Assembly (NCBI GenBank): GCA_030435675.1 | Contig: CM059624.1 | Span: forward strand, 3,310,769 to 3,374,768 | Origin: Steinernema hermaphroditum | Lineage: Eukaryota > Nematoda > Chromadorea > Rhabditida > Steinernematidae | Reading direction: 5' to 3' | Length of the DNA stretch: 64,000 nucleotides | Shown: positions 11,030 through 23,100 of the stretch, in pieces | Numbering within the stretch: the first letter of the stretch is position 1 | Layout of the letters: every line of letters starts with the position of its first letter | Notes under the pieces: model-generated | Databases searched by the model: none | Seen by the model: the letters and a program-made list of their open reading frames with translations, nothing else | Told to the model about the DNA's origin: nothing | Position numbers and translations under genes: made by a program

Positions 11030-11723
11030 AGCCAAAGATTGCAACTCGTGGATGCGAAATACTCATTAAAGTTAGTGGAACTTCACGTCACTGACACCGA
11101 AACGGCGCAAAGTTACAAATTACTCAATGAATAGAAAATCATAGGACAACTGGATCGTCTGCTTCCTCCGCCAAGTGAAGCGCCAATTGCTAAAAATGCG
11201 GTTTGTTCTTCTAAGGGGGCAACATGTCATTTTAAGCAAAAAAAGCAGCCGATAAGCACGGGTACATTTCTCCTGATTGACATGGGAGAATTTTGCAGAC
11301 GGACCCAAAAAAGACGGAAACAGGAAGCAGGTGAAAGCGCGGCGTTCCCAATGCACACATTTGCAAAATCGGACACAAAACCCACTCGAAAACAACCTGA
11401 CGAATAGTCGAGGTTCTTCCGCATTTCCTCACATCATATACTACACTATAACAGCTCCACCCTCGCCCCACATATTCCCACGTTGCCGCCACTATCAGCG
11501 CCAACAGGGAAGCGTAGATCAGTACGAGCACTTGCAGCGCTGTCAACACAACTGATAGGGGCATGTCCACTCCAGCGATTATAAGCCCGTCACGAAGTAG
11601 GTGGGAACGCTTGTTCTTTGCACACAGTGGCGAGGGCCACCGTCGCGATAACGCGGAAGGCCGTAACCGATTGAGCATCTTCGCGGAGTGCACACCGACG
11701 ACGCGCTGAAACCGGAGGGACAA
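11030..11723. other. Region with conflicting open frames on both strands
   Basis: A plus-strand frame from about 11130 is open for about 90 codons to 11406. A minus-strand frame at 11723-11232 is open for 163 codons and contains a plausible membrane helix (VVLTALQVLVLIYASLLALI). They overlap and cannot both be exons over the shared part. I cannot decide between them from sequence alone. Confidence 0.3.
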
Positions 11724-11799
11724 AGTGCATGTGCAAGACTATACGCGTGGACACAACGCACGCCGTGGTTTGATCGGACGAAGTTCGACCTTTTGTTTG

Positions 11800-14450
11800 T
11801 GCGTGCGTTTAGTTTGGTGGATTTATAAATTATTTGCCGCCAACTCGTTGTAACATGAAACTGATGTCAAAATGTAACCAACGGGTATAAATTATTAACC
11901 TTTGGGAAATTGTCGGTAAATAATTCGGTGCTTACTGACGATAAGCAAAACGTCAGTACGCAAATTCTTGAGTCGTGTGCGTCGATGGATATACAGGTTG
12001 GGGCAAAGGTTCTTTGATTTTCAAAAGTGTCAGAAATCGAAAAAGAACTGACCGTTTTTCTATGCCCAGTTGAAAGGCCTTGAAGCAGATATAGTTGATA
12101 ACCGGATTCTGAATCTATGGACAATAAATCCAATGAACAACCACAGATCTTCATGACGTCTTTTCGGCTCACAGGGGAACCTCCCGAAGTATGCATTGTA
12201 GACTACATTATACTAGTAAATAAGATGTCAAGGGGAATTCGTGGTAGTTTCTGAATTGGAAGCAGTGGCCAATTGCAAAACAAGGACCACAACGTTGCTT
12301 AACATGTATTCGTTTTTTTTTTGTTTTCGGGCGCAACCTCTGAAATGAAAACAATAAAGAAGTACTTCAAGATGGATTGATCTGATTGTAAAATCTGATG
12401 CAATTCTGATACGTTCCCTCTCAAGGTGTTAGTAAAGAATAATCAGTCAAGATGCCGAACCTTTTCCTCAAAAATAGGGAAACCTGACGTGTTACCATCA
12501 GGCTACCTCGCCAATAAAGTGTACCTTTCAATAAAGCGGTTATACTTTAAGCATCACTCAAAGCAGGTCAAAAAATAGCCCCATTATGTTAACTTTAGAT
12601 GTAGGGATTCCTTTCAGTTTTCTTTTGAAAAGGGTGAAATGTAATTGCGGGGAAACAAGATACCGCATCATATGTATTCTTTTGATCGAATTGAATCTTG
12701 GCACTGAAGTAGACGTAAATGCATATATCCTAACTATACGAACGAGGGAATCATAACTGAGGCGAAACAATGCGTGTTGTTGACATAAGTGTCACTAAGC
12801 TTCCGAAAAATAGGGCTGAAAGATAGACGAGAATGTGGGGAAGGAGGCAGTCAATTGAAAAAATTTGTGCAAAAAACATCGGAATTGTTACCGCTAATGG
12901 TTATCTGAATGGATGCCGTTAGGTGTACATCTAAATGTGCATACAGTTCAATTGTCGACGTCCTTTAATGGGGTTTGGCCACCTTCAGAATATTGACCGT
13001 GCCAAACACTTTTATTCGGCTCTAGAAGATGACAAAAGCTTCGGGCAATCGTGCGATTGCAACAATACAGAGTGTTCCCTATTGAAAGGTGTGTCCTAGT
13101 GATCTGATACGCGACAGATCACCTGTCTATATCATTGTAAAGTGTCAGTACAAACCTCAGATCAAAAGTGAATGATTGTTTTGCTGAAAACTCAGAGAAG
13201 AGGCAAATGATCCGGATCGGCACCGGGTCGTATAGTGCAGGATGAGATTGAAACTCTGAGCTAGCAGCACTTAAGTACTTTCTTTTTCCTTCTAGCCTAG
13301 AGCGATCGACGCCTTGCAGCTAATAACCGCTGATTAAAGGTATAGACTCGTAAAATTCGTAAACCATTAAAAAATGTATAATAAGGGAATGTATCGTTCA
13401 ATTATATCACGTATTATCGTGGCAAGGAGCAATCTTTGCATAATCGCTTTAAATTCGAATTTCGTTTCTAAGAAATGTCAGCTAATAAGGTCACATTTCC
13501 GGCATATAAGGAATGCACACGAAAACAGGAACTTCCTGAAGCTGAAGGATAATTTTTACCCCGAATAACATGGTTTTATTAGGCTGTTGACGTTCTTGGT
13601 CAAAGGTCGACCTCAAGGCACGCGTGTTCCTTGGTTGTTACACTGTTGGTGACGTGCCAGCTAAATCGAACCACCACGTGTTGTGTTGTTGATCAGTGTT
13701 GTGAACTCAGATGTCTAAAGGATGCAAATCAGCATGACTCGATGCACAGCAGAGGAAAAAAACAGGTAATAACTGAGCAACTGAATGTTAGAACAGTCGG
13801 CAATGCCTATGGAAATGCTTTGCAAACCGTCGTTGGATTGTCACACCGAATCATTGCTTGAAATATTCCTGAAACAGTACCATTGCATCCAAGAACTAAT
13901 GAGCACATTTAGCTGATAGTCTGGTCTCTTCAGGCGCTTGAGGAAATCTCAGTCCACGTAACTGCCCACTAACATCATGGTAATCCTTCCTTTAAGTGTT
14001 TCTTTTCTCAGCATTTCCATCCATTTTCATAAAATTCCATAAAATAAATAATACAACCAGGAAAAGAAATCGTTTTAACGACAAGTACGCCGGAGATACT
14101 TATTAATTTGTCCAAGTCGGTGCTAAATCGTGTTCACGAGGCTCAAAATCAAAGACAACAACAAACCGCAGTAGCAAGATTTTCCTATGGGTGCATCTAT
14201 CATTCTGCACCGGTCGATTTGGACACCCCAACAATCGACAGTGAAGTCAGATAAGTGCGCTTCAAGCGCGCGTCTTTTCGTAACTCCAAGTCTATTGAAG
14301 GGCGATTTCCGATGGTTTTTTCTCGAAGTTGGACCTCCATAGACAAGCAGTGTCGTGAAGGGGTGGATTTATTTTTCTTTACTGCATTGTACTGCCAGCC
14401 ACTTATATAAGAATCAGATCTCTCTTATTACAAAGTTCGTCTATTTTGCC
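11800..14450. other. Long stretch without a supportable gene
   Basis: AT-rich, with only short shadow ORFs. A poly-T run lies near 12310. No splice-consistent exon chain, no t/rRNA-like fold and no recognised transposase motif were seen. Confidence 0.45.
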
Positions 14451-14517
14451 AAAAGTAATCCAGCCTTAAGTGATCAGAAATGAGCTCAATTAGCGGGCGG
14501 TCTTGGCACAATGATGG

Positions 14518-14721
14518 TCACGGCACCTCGAAAGCCTGGAACATCAAGGAGCCATAGTTCCTTCTCGCCAAGAAGACTATAACCATCGCCCGAATCCACC
14601 TCGTCGTCCGTTCAATCCGATTCTTGCTGCAACTCCACAGAACGTGTCTCCAGCTGATAGGAATGCGTCGATGATAGGAATACATGCCACCGTATTCAGA
14701 TCGTTGCGCCTCGCCACTCAC
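14518..14721 (-). repeat. R2 dispersed repeat copy
   Basis: The minus strand contains FLARRNYGSLMFQAFEVP, which matches FLARRWNYGSLEFQAFWEP read on the plus strand at about 34230. The nucleotide match runs through CTTCTTGGCGAGA, GAACTA(T/C)GGCTC and CATCATT(G/C)... Likely a fragment of an unclassified mobile or duplicated sequence. Confidence 0.5.
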
Positions 14722-15090
14722 CCAATCTTATAAGACTGCCATATTCTATGCGAATTTTAACTGATCCACCTACGAAACAATGGCATCGGCGACAAAAGAA
14801 TAATGGTAGCATGATCTAATGCTATTGATTCGGGAATAAGTAAATTGTATAAAATCGTTAAAGCGGTGAAGTAAAGTTGTGCTCAGTTGTCTTTTTAGCA
14901 GCTCGATCGCTTACAGACATAATGAATTATTCCCGCATATTGAACAATTTTTTTCTATGCAGACAACAGCCAGCTGAGCACATCAATTTACATTTCGTCG
15001 AGTAGTAAAAAACGACCGTCAAAATCTCCAAGCAACCAGTTTGTGCTCGTGTCTCCACCATTTGATTCATCTCGTTCCAGGGCTCGAACG

Positions 15091-16492
15091 ATGTTATTAC
15101 TTATCCCAATGTTAGCGTTCGCCTTCGTGGTAGGTTTTGTTTTTAACTAAAAATGCTATAGATAGTTCATCCAGGCTCCCAGCCCCATACGATACACATT
15201 CCTTCCAAGTCGATACAACGGACTATTCGAGAAGGAGTTTCGAGTTGGCAGACTGGACGAGTGCAGCATTGCCGCACAGGCGAAAAACAAAATCGGATTC
15301 CGATTGACCATCCAAAACGAAGAGAAGAAAGAGATGACTTGTGCCTTTCTTCGTCAGTTCAGCCGATTCGATAGCAGAACTGTTCCCAATGACTACGATT
15401 TCATTTTGGACACAAAAGCGAGCGATAACTTCTGTCGATGGGATACAGTCCGAAATGGTTAGAGTTCGCATTGCCATTTTCACTAGCTTGTTTTAGTAAG
15501 TGAGTTCATCTCAGGAACATGCGCTGTCCAGGTGTCCAGCGAGTGCGCTTTACTGGAAAACATAGTAACCCTTCCTATCTATAGCGTCTGTTTACCCAAG
15601 TATTTAGAAAAAATTTTGTATATTCGTCGGAACTGACAGTGCTGAATGCTTTGGTGAGCCTTGGCTTTGCTAATCAGTCAAGATACCGATTTTAGGATTG
15701 CAAATGTACACTGCGAAGATGGTCCAATGTCCGCCCGGTCAGACCACGGTAGACATCAAGAAGGGAAAGCATCTTTGCTGTCCGCCAGGGCAGAAAGTTA
15801 TGGAAGAAAAGAATGGGATGGCCTATTGTTGCCCGCCAAGCAAACAGCTGAAGGGAATCGTCAATGGGAAATCGGTGTGCTGCGATCCAAGAGATAACTA
15901 CAAGAATGGAACAGCCATCTGTTGTCAGGGCGACAAGCACTATATCCAGACAAACGGAGTAGAGCACTGTTGCCGGCGAGGATTAGTCGCATCGAAGTCG
16001 AGTAATGGAAACATCGGATGCTGTCCGTCAGGTCGATCTTTCCAAAAGCCCGGAAGCGGACGTGATCATTGCTGCCCATCCGGAGAGGAGTTTTTCAAAA
16101 GCAGTGGCAACATCGACTACTGCTGTCTAAAAGGTCAAACGCTGAAGGACACAAAAGGAGATAAGGCAATTTGTTGTGATCAGGATAAGGTCTACAAGGA
16201 GATGCTGGGAAGTCGAGTTGTGTGTTGCAAGCCCAGCGACAACTACAAGTACGGAAGTGGGAAATGCTGCCCAAGTGGACATAAATATAATAAAAACAAC
16301 GGAGTAGAGAATTGCTGCAAACCGGACAAACCGTATGCAGTAAAATCGGCTAAGGGTGGACTTGGATGTTGTGGAAAAGCGTACGACATACTTCACTGGT
16401 ATACGAATACATCGGACGGAAAAGACTATGTTACCTGCTGTGCACCGCACAAGAGATTCGATATCAAAAACAACATCGGTCGCTGTGTCTAA
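15091..16492 (+). CDS. Secreted Cys-Cys tandem-repeat protein
   Basis: Predicted extracellular protein of 375 residues. Exons 15091-15129, 15166-15457, 15696-16492; introns 36 and 238 nt with agreeing phases. Residues 1-17 (MLLLIPMLAFAFVFIQA) form a signal peptide. Exon 2 encodes a roughly 95-residue domain with few cysteines (CSIAAQAKNKIGF, DDYDF-like segment NDYDFILDTK, FCRW). Exon 3 encodes 14 Cys-Cys pairs spaced about 15-20 residues apart, in units of the form CCPPGQ/CCPSG-x-x-x(F/Y), bounded by a single Cys in QCPPG and a single final Cys in GRCV. The region is basic and Gly/Lys-rich. The Cys-Cys pattern recalls granulins, but the spacing differs. I do not recognise the family. Poly(A) signal at 16577. 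Confidence 0.85.
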
Positions 16493-16576
16493 AGAAGAAC
16501 TGTACTACGTTTGGTTGTAGTACCAAATCTAAATTTTTGTATATTTGTATATTTGCATGAAATGCTAAGTTTTATC

Positions 16577-16582
16577 AATAAA
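16577..16582 (+). terminator. Poly(A) signal of the Cys-Cys repeat gene
   Basis: AATAAA 85 nt downstream of the TAA at 16490-16492. Confidence 0.65.
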
Positions 16583-17109
16583 GTATTGCACAATTGATTA
16601 TTTAAAGTGCTTTCCGATTACTGGAATCTAGTACTCTATGATAGATTATCAGGCACTTTTCCATCATGAAGCACAGCATCTTTCGCCAAGCCTCATTCAT
16701 CTCCGCTCCGAGCAGCTGTCACCCATAACCATAACCTTTATGCACTTCAAGCAATGCCATTCTATAACATGTGATCGTTTCAAAGCTCAAACGTTTATTA
16801 AAAATCGGAGATGATTAAAAACAGACAAGCATTCCAGTTGACCAACACAAATTTAAAATTGCTTTCGGAAGTCGGATGAAAGCCGAAGACCGCCTCAGGA
16901 GCAGTGACGCACGAGTCGAGTCCGAAAACGCGTACTCTTTCGAAATTTATTGTCCAAAATTTCAAGCGCAAAAACGCAGCCCAGTGAAGATGCAGCTTTT
17001 GGACCTCGGACCTATCTCTCCGAAACAGCTGCGATCTCCGAAGTCGCCCATTAGGGAGCGATTGTGTCGGTGTGTCCACGTTTGCTGCATATGTATGAGC
17101 TGATCAGCC

Positions 17110-20100
17110 ACCTAAACAGTCCACTATATCCTCATTACCTATCGCATTCGTTACTGAGAGGTCGAAATCAGGTAGCACATGAAAGCGTCATATCCCACAA
17201 CTACACCCTGTAAAAGGCATCCCTTTGGATGCATTTGTAGTTGGTTATCAGTGGCTATGGCTTTCGTCGCCTTCTATTGTTTCAGGACCACACGGTAATG
17301 CAGACATGATCGAGAAATGATTTTAGATATTATTCGTAGCAAAACGCAAAACTCATAAGATTAGTCGATCCAGTGTTCAACCCCCAACAGCCACTTTTCC
17401 GGAACATCCGATGGTTTTCTTTTTGGACATTTGTTTTCTACTTCTCGCTGACAAGAAAAACAAACCGAAAAGCCTACAAACACTGGGATAAGGATAAGTC
17501 ATGCATTGAAGCAGACAACATGTCAACTCGATCAACTTCCTGTCTTGCCACATCTCTCATTTGGCCAAACATCGCGTGTCACATATGCATTAAAGCCGTG
17601 TGGCCACTTCCCCGTCAACATGGATGGTCAACGAGCGGTTGTTAGTTGCGCTAAGGCGATGTAATTACGCAAAGCAGCCCTAGGCTCTCCCAAAGGGTCT
17701 CGTGTTATGGGCGATCCCATCGCCGGGCGCCGCGCCGGCGATCCTATCTAACCGGTTAAGGCAACACGCGCGTCCGTTCGGCTTCGTCAATTAGCTTGTG
17801 TCGTGGAGCAAAGAAACATTCATAGCGCTTCTTCCAGACCGTTCTTCTTTCTTCCATCCCATTGTGTTCCATTGCGCTCGAGGCAACTGCAACGTTTCAG
17901 TTAGTTCTGCACGCAAACGATGCAAGTCAGCTGGCGTCCGCTCGTTTTTGCCGAATTTAAGAGGTGATCGATGATGAGGAAGTGATGGTTGATGAGTAGT
18001 TGATGACTGCCAGTCCGTGATATATTAAGCGTTGGTGCTAATGCAGTTGATTTGGTGAAAGCAAGCTTTTAGGGTAGAGGGACTGGTCATTAGCGGGAGT
18101 AGTCGTAATTAGATGACCATCGATTTGGGTTTGCGGCTTGTTGCAAAGCGATGGGTTCCAGTTTTGGATACAGCTACTATATTCCCTTTTATTATGTGGG
18201 AAAGTTGAATCTGCAAGAACAGTGTCCAAGGGAAGAGCATAGGTTATCATACTGGCGTATACTAAGGTGCTTGTTTTTATAAGATTGACAGAAAAAAGAA
18301 ACTTAGGATGCCTATGAATTGACCTGGTTGGTTCTATTGTGTTGAAAAATCAGATCTGAATGTCCGGATCCGACTTTAGGTGGGAACATAGGCGCTCAGA
18401 TTAGCTGAGTTGAGCTGAGTTGTACCCAGAAGTTCGGGTATCCAAACAAAGCTCTGTTATTGAGGCCAGTTAATTCAAAATTATGGCTTTTCATTTGCAC
18501 TCCTTTTGAATTTGGCGGACTATTTTTACTTGACAGTCGTTTACTTGACACCTCGGTATTCTGAGATGGTTTAGAATGTACCAGAAGAGTCTGATGACGA
18601 CAGACGATAAATGCCATTCAGTTAGTAAACTGTGGACCTAAGCTATCGAAAGCACGCTGTTATGCTTCTGACATCTCACACAGACGCAAAATGAAAGAGA
18701 TCGATAAATCGGTAAGATCTACAATTTGTTAAATGAGATAACAGGCTGACAGGTTGGTAGGTAACACTATTAGCTACTGTGACCTCATATAGACTACAGG
18801 AGTCCATTTTAACGTTATGGAAATGGAGATTAAAAATGATCCATAATGTCCTAACGTACACGACCGCGCAAGGTCGTATGTTTCCAAGTTCAGTCCTACA
18901 ACAGCTCACTATTCTAAACTGAGACTGTCTTCTTAGCAGGAAATATTGGCCTTTCCTCGCTCTATCTGGGCCACATTTGTGGCTCTATCATCGCCGCGTC
19001 TGAGCCCTCTCCACCCAAAACGATATTAGTGGAAAGGATTTAAAATAAGACAAAGAGGCCGACAATTAAACCAAAATCTTCCTTGACACTAAACATTCCA
19101 TTCGTTATGTTTATCGAGTCTCGACTTTGACTGCGGTCATTTCTTAAAATTCGAGGATAAAGGCAACGTCGTTGCAGCAAAGTAAGCGTGGAAGACGTGA
19201 ACCTTGAGCGCAATGTACGCATTAAATGGATATTACCGAGATTCACATTTAGTGGATAATTTCAGTAATTCGGTCACTGATGAAAAAGCGGGTACCCGTT
19301 AAACCACAGTTTATTAAGCGGGGTTGTTATCCCAAAAGATTACGCGTCGACTCTTGTGGACGACTCCTGTTCTCCACTTCACTGCTATCTTCCACTACCA
19401 TCCGTATTAGCAGGATTTCATTGAAATTTCAGAGCACTTTTTTAGATACGTGCGAGTTATGTGATTTGTAGCCCCTGTTTGCGACTTTTTTCTATTTTGA
19501 GACGTTGTCCTTTATAGCTTTAAGGTGGCTTGTCAGTCTTGGGGGTAACAAAAATAGTGATAAATCACTAGGACAAACACAGATGCTTCAGTTTAAAAGT
19601 ATTAGTCTCACTTTACCATCTCACTTTTTACGCTTCTGTTTTTCGACCTTGTTCCAGTTTTTCAAGTGTTTTCGAGTGGCAAGTAGTAAAAAAAATCGCC
19701 CATTGTCCAAAATTGTTTACCGACAGATGACACCACTAAAGCCAAAATCGATTTTGACGTTCGTCAAACAATGCATCCATGTTATTTCCAGCCGACCGTC
19801 TGTCCGCTATCAATAACATCCTCGTTTCCCACTCAATTATCATGTCACTTGCGCGCCACTCAAGCGCAAACATGCTCAAGTGCCGCCGTCTGGCGGCGGC
19901 GCGGTACCTGTCGCGGCTGTCCATCCAAAAACGCGACAGCAGCTGGGAAAGTTGGGACGTCTTCGTGTTCTTCTTCAAACAGCAGCATAACCAGATATCG
20001 CCCAGGGGCATTTACGCGTCGCCATTTCGAGTCGATTGAGTTTAGGCGTTGGGCTGGCGGTCGCCTGGTGATGCAATTGTCATTTTCATCGGACAAGGCG

Positions 20101-23100
20101 CGCGCGGGAACCGGTCCGGGCAGCTCGCCGTCGTCGCCACCGCCGTTGCTGCTGCTGCTGCTGCTCGTCACCGCTTTGAGCCCTCTGCTGCAGGGAGCCC
20201 ACAATGCTAGCCACCAGCGATCATCGCGGCCGCCGGGCTCCCCGTTCAAATGACTTCGACAACGACGACGACGTTTTCTTCTTCTCCTTCTTCTCCGTCG
20301 CCCCGTTCGCCGCCCGCCCGGCCACTGCTTTAGTGTTTCGCTAAATGTTATTGTTGTCGTTGAGGGGGTCGTTTAGGGGCAAGTCGCTATGAAGTGGCCA
20401 TTGATAGCTTTTTCCATCGATCTATTCGGTTTTTGCTTGATGTGATGGGCAGTTTTTGGGAATTCTATGGATTATATTACACGCTGGTTGATTACGTGCG
20501 ATGATCCGTTACTAATGCATCGTGTTGCTTATTCCTCGCTGGCGGAGGCGGGCCGAACGCTAGAGATTTATGGGACCATTTTACCGCCGTTGTGCTTTTC
20601 AAATTGGTTGATCATGAAGTAACTGTAGCTGATGTTGACTAATATTATATTTTTGTGCGATTTGATTATCAACGCTGAATTGTGATAAGATGCGCACTGT
20701 CAGCATTGACTGTTTTTAACGTGCATTTGATAATGATCACCCACTTTCTAGGGACTGAATTTAGATGTCTTTATTCAGCTTCACTCATGAACGTCCCACT
20801 GAATTTCTTCCGATCAGCTGACCCATTTTAACCGACGATTAAGACGACGGTTTGAGTCTTGGATGTGGCCCAGAAATAGGGACACTTGGGCAGTACCCCT
20901 ACTCGATGGCAATAGGACATCCTGTACACTCACATATTATCTTCTAGGTAATACAAAGCTATGGTTTTCGATGTTTGGGCTATTACGTAACCAGCAGCTG
21001 TTGCGTCCTATTATCTTGGTCAGGCCAGCGCGCATAGCTTAAAATTTAATGGGTCTTTTATGGGTGTTGTCGAATTTTATGTAACTACTCCGGCGGCCAC
21101 TATTTCTGCTGTTTGAGCAAGCTCCATCATTCAGACATTCGTTGTTGGATATCTATTTGCTTTGTTGGATATCTGAGTTCATTTCTCTAGCTTTTTAAAG
21201 GCGGAATGTTGCCCTTTAAGAAAAAGTGCTTGTTACTGAGCAGACAGTCTTACGTTCTCGATTTCTCAAAGTGCTTCAGCCGCCTAAGTGCTGTAATGTG
21301 AAGGTCACCGAAATCGCATTAGCGACCAGTATTGCATGACCAATTCCATTTAAGTCTTCACTCGGTCTGTAGGCGACGAAGACCGCGGCTAATTAGAACC
21401 TGTCGAGGGTTCCACTGACCTGTAACAATCGAATGATTCACGGCTTTCCTTTATTGTCCGTTCAGAAGATAGTGAAAGTCTTGGTCGCGATGGCGAGTCG
21501 GACCGTGTTTGCATAAGGTTTTTATGACCATGAACGAGAATTGAATGCTTTCGACAGGTGCTGAGAGGCGAGGCGCGAACGGTTCACCTTTGTGTTCGAG
21601 GGCTTTTTTGGGCTTGAGCGGGTTTTATTGCGCGTGTTCATCGGTCGACATGGTACAGGATCGTGCAGATGGCTACGGTATAATGAGCAGTGTTCGTGTG
21701 AGTGCGGATAGGTTTCGACGAATTAATAACTGGGGCATTTCGCTTATAAAAAAGGGGAAACCGTTATCTTGAACTGACCCTGTATCTGTTGGGCAAAGCA
21801 CACTTTTGGCCTTGTGCTCAAGGCAGTGCTGAAAGGAATGCGCATCTTTTATTAATGGGACGTCCATCGATCTTCTTACTTCTCTGTTGTTTTCGACGCT
21901 TTTTGGCTTTCGTCTTTTGGAAAAAAAGCAAGCTGAATCGTCCTTGTTCGTACTCGGTTAGTGTTGATGTTTCAGTAAATGCTTACGTAAGCATTCTCGT
22001 TAGTCTTATTTGCCTGTTCAATTTGACCCTTTGACGCACTTGTAAAACACAAACTATGCTAGGCAAACCTCAAAAACCAGTGACTTACTCAAGTCAGCTT
22101 GAAAAGTCGAACATCTTTCTATTTCGTTTCACACATCAAATGCAGCTGTTCCACCAACTACAATCAACAATGTTGGTGTTTATATAATAAGCCGTGAATC
22201 ATGTAATGGGCAAAATCTTGAAGAACCGACCTCTGTCTGATGGAAAGTTATGGCGCTTACTAGATCTATTTGTGGATTTAACGAAGTATTCAATAGTGAC
22301 AAAAGAGTGCCGCGAACGATGTTTGCATAGCTCTTTTGATGAACTCTTTTGTGTACCGCTCACATGGTCCGTAGAAGCCTAAAACAACAGCGAGATATGG
22401 AGGATCACAGGAAACAAGGATTGCCATTAAGCCTCACCAAATCAATCCTAGATCCCGACAGTTTTGTCACAAAGGGCAGCTCGAAGCTGAATATTGATGC
22501 TGTTCATTCTACTGTGCAGGTTCTGTTTTCTCCGTCCGTAACTGTGGCAAGATAGATAGATTCAAAGATAGTTGCCTTATGCTGGGTCTGAAGTTGATAC
22601 AGTGAAAAATTAACCTTGCGTTCGGGTAGATTCGTATGTTGCCTTTCGTGAACCCTTGCTGACTCCGGTGTCCCCCTTTACCTCCTCGCATTTCCGATGT
22701 TCGTCGACGGAACCGAATCTATCGCCGCCGAGATCGGCACCTCTTGGTGCAGATCTACTTTCTGGGCCTATCTTGACTATTATAACCACAAAATGCGCTG
22801 CTCCATATCTTTTTGAACTGAAGGCATTGTTTACACAACGAGCGTCGCACACTGTTTACATAAGAGTCCTCGGTCAACAAATCTGTCTATATAACAGTGA
22901 CTAGAGAATTTCTAAAGAAAAGAGCTTATTGATGACTTCCCTTTTTGTAGTCCTTCTAATTAGCGCATCACTTCTTATTTCGCAACAAGTTCTCCTCGAA
23001 ATTGTCTTTTTCGTCAAGCCACTTTTGAATGCATACACGACTGGAACGCACGAGGCGCCCTAATACGATTCATGGCTGCTTCTATCGATCGATCCCACGC

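Noticed and set aside
11867..12196. 109-codon minus ORF
   Set aside because: No splice support or family likeness, and composition is like the surrounding non-coding DNA.
19771..20253. 160-codon plus-strand ORF and overlapping 130-codon minus-strand ORF in a GC-rich patch
   Set aside because: Both are open because of GC-rich low complexity. Neither has convincing exon borders, and no usable donor follows the signal-like segment, so I did not call a gene.
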